Shown: one piece after another, positions 62,760 to 64,000 of the stretch | How positions within the stretch are numbered: the stretch's first letter is position 1 | Layout of the letters: every line of letters begins with the position of its first letter | NCBI RefSeq assembly: GCF_039545455.1 | Contig: NZ_CP154467.1 | Location: 62,001 to 126,000, forward strand | From: Brucella sp. BE17 | Lineage (GTDB): Bacteria; Pseudomonadota; Alphaproteobacteria; Rhizobiales; Rhizobiaceae | Reading direction: 5' to 3' | DNA: 64,000 bases | The notes under the pieces: generated by a model | The model's input: the letters and a program-made list of their open reading frames with translations, nothing else | Database searches by the model: none | Told to the model about the DNA's origin: nothing | Translations under genes and position numbers: made by a program

Positions 62760-64000
62760 ATGGGCTTTACTCTCGCCATTGTCGGGCGTCCCAATGTCGG
62801 CAAGTCCACCCTGTTCAACCGTCTTGTCGGTCGCAAGCTGGCGTTGGTCGATGACCTGCCCGGCGTCACTCGCGATCGGCGCATTCACGACGCGAAACTT
62901 TATGACCTGAAATTTCAGGTCATTGACACGGCAGGTCTGGAAGAGGCGGCCAATGACAGTCTGGAGGCTCGCATGCGCGCCCAGACCGAAGCCGCTATCA
63001 CCGAGGCTGACGCAATTCTGTTCGTAATCGACGCCAAGGCGGGCATCACCCCCACCGACAGCACATTTGCAGAACTGGTTCGACGCTCGGGCCGCCCCGT
63101 GGTGCTGGTGGCCAACAAGGCGGAAGCGCGTGGCGCGCAAAGCGGCATGTATGACGCTTTCCAGCTTGGACTTGGTGAGCCGTGCCCGATTTCGGCTGAA
63201 CACGGGCAGGGCATGCCCGATCTGCGTGATGCGATCGTCGAGCTTTTGGGCGAAGAACGCGTCTTCGAAGACGAAAGGGAAGAAGAGGCCGCGGCTGAAG
63301 TTTTTACGCCCGCAGCCGTGGGTGCGCTGGTTGGTGACGACATCGAAGACCCGGATGCGGAAGAAATTCCCGCCTATGATGCGACCAAGCCGTTGCGTAT
63401 TGCCATTGTCGGCCGTCCCAATGCGGGAAAATCGACGATGATCAACACCATGCTCGGCGAGGACCGTCTGCTGACGGGACCCGAAGCAGGCATCACACGT
63501 GATTCGATATCGGTCGACTGGGAATGGCGCGGACGCAAAATCAAGCTGTTCGACACCGCCGGTCTCAGGCGCAAATCGCGCGTGCAGGAAAAGCTTGAAA
63601 AGCTCTCCGTTGCTGATGGGCTACGCGCCATTCGGTTTGCCGAAGTGGTCGTCATCGTGCTTGATGCAACGATTCCGTTCGAAAAACAGGACTTGCAGAT
63701 TGCCGATCTCATTATTCGTGAAGGTCGTGCGCCGATCATCGCTTTTAACAAATGGGACCTGATCGAGGACCGGCAGATGGTGCTGGCCGATCTCCATGAA
63801 AAGACGGCGCGGCTCTTGCCGCAGGTGCGCGGGCTTCGCGCCGTGCCGATTTCGGGGGAGCGCGGGCAGGGTCTCGACAAGCTGATGGAAAATCTGGTGG
63901 CGACGCATGAAATATGGAACCGCCGCATTTCAACAGGCAAGCTCAACCGGTGGCTGGAAGGCGTTGTCGCACACCATCCGCCGCCAGCCGTTTCGGGCCG
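62760..64000 (+). CDS. der: Ribosome-assembly GTPase Der (EngA), 3' end cut by window
   Basis: The first 413 codons are present and the frame is open at the window end. Two tandem GTPase domains are visible. G1 motifs are GRPNVGKST (from residue 9) and [10 protein letters not shown]3 motifs DTAGLEEAA and [10 protein letters not shown]4 motifs NKAE and NKWD. The NKAE in place of NKxD in the first domain is notable and is seen in several alphaproteobacterial homologues as far as I recall. An acidic linker joins the domains; the C-terminal KH-like domain begins just before the cut. Der is essential for 50S subunit maturation. Confidence 0.95.
   Translation, partial: MGFTLAIVGRPNVGKSTLFNRLVGRKLALVDDLPGVTRDRRIHDAKLYDLKFQVIDTAGLEEAANDSLEARMRAQTEAAITEADAILFVIDAKAGITPTDSTFAELVRRSGRPVVLVANKAEARGAQSGMYDAFQLGLGEPCPISAEHGQGMPDLRDAIVELLGEERVFEDEREEEAAAEVFTPAAVGALVGDDIEDPDAEEIPAYDATKPLRIAIVGRPNAGKSTMINTMLGEDRLLTGPEAGITRDSISVDWEWRGRKIKLFDTAGLRRKSRVQEKLEKLSVADGLRAIRFAEVVVIVLDATIPFEKQDLQIADLIIREGRAPIIAFNKWDLIEDRQMVLADLHEKTARLLPQVRGLRAVPISGERGQGLDKLMENLVATHEIWNRRISTGKLNRWLEGVVAHHPPPAVSG

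Noticed and set aside
1-64000. tRNA, rRNA, prophage or integrative element
   Set aside because: I saw no cloverleaf, rRNA segment, integrase, transposase or phage structural gene; gene order and composition look chromosomal throughout.

Overview
The window is about 64 kb of moderately GC-rich chromosomal DNA from an alphaproteobacterium of the order Hyphomicrobiales. It most likely comes from the Brucella/Ochrobactrum group (Brucellaceae). The evidence is an ALAS-type hemA, an Irr-type Fur homologue, a ccoNOQP-ccoGHIS cbb3 oxidase locus with FNR/FixK boxes, an IalB-family protein, a carboxy(nor)spermidine polyamine pair, a nadABC operon with a NUDIX-like regulator, and rhizobial-style intergenic palindromes. 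This assignment is by recognition of protein families, not by a search. I see no phage, transposase, integrase, CRISPR array, rRNA or tRNA. The window is ordinary chromosome with a few accessory islands, cut at both ends (a CAP-domain gene at the left, der at the right).

Layout. 1-4 kb: CAP-domain protein, a TetR/SnoaL pair divergent from a RidA-family gene with a double palindromic operator, then pyrD, a DUF952 gene and a small exported protein. 4-9.5 kb: prolyl aminopeptidase, then a LuxR-type response regulator convergent with a very large hybrid kinase whose sensor is a sodium/solute symporter-like module. Two hairpin repeats lie between regulator and kinase. 9.5-15 kb: mscL, an aminotransferase, an SDR/AraC divergent pair, and hemA with a perfect FNR box. 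15-19.1 kb: a glycan island with four transferase-like genes and a polysaccharide deacetylase. 19.1-24 kb: DUF1127 protein, a small hypothetical, a LysR/CidA/LrgB module, a three-hairpin anti-Shine-Dalgarno small RNA, and a VOC dioxygenase fused to an esterase. 24-32.5 kb: hydrolase lipoprotein, panC-panB, the NUDIX-like regulator and nadA-nadB-nadC with two operator palindromes, and fpr. 32.7-45 kb: MFS pump, nspC and its dehydrogenase, a cysteine-rich secreted protein, AraC regulator, proline racemase-family enzyme, MATE pump, IalB-family protein, guanine deaminase and glycerate kinase. 45-53.8 kb: the complete cbb3 oxidase locus followed by irr. 54.3-64 kb: ada, a Spx/ArsC-like protein, a FUSC-family protein, AraC/aldo-keto reductase pair, MFS, a Tat-exported PLP enzyme, a YfgM-like protein and der.

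How it fits together. Perfect TTGAT-N4-ATCAA sites sit before both hemA and ccoN, so heme synthesis and the heme-rich cbb3 oxidase are probably induced together at low oxygen. Irr, a regulator known to control heme and iron genes in this group, is encoded next to the oxidase, and its upstream region carries a palindrome resembling Mur/Fur sites. Cofactor supply is also prominent: pantothenate, NAD and heme. The strongest non-coding signal is at 22.16-22.27 kb, where three successive perfect or near-perfect hairpins each display TCCTCCTCCC in the loop and the last ends in a T-run. This is the architecture of the anti-SD 'cuckoo'/CcsR-like regulatory RNAs of alphaproteobacteria.
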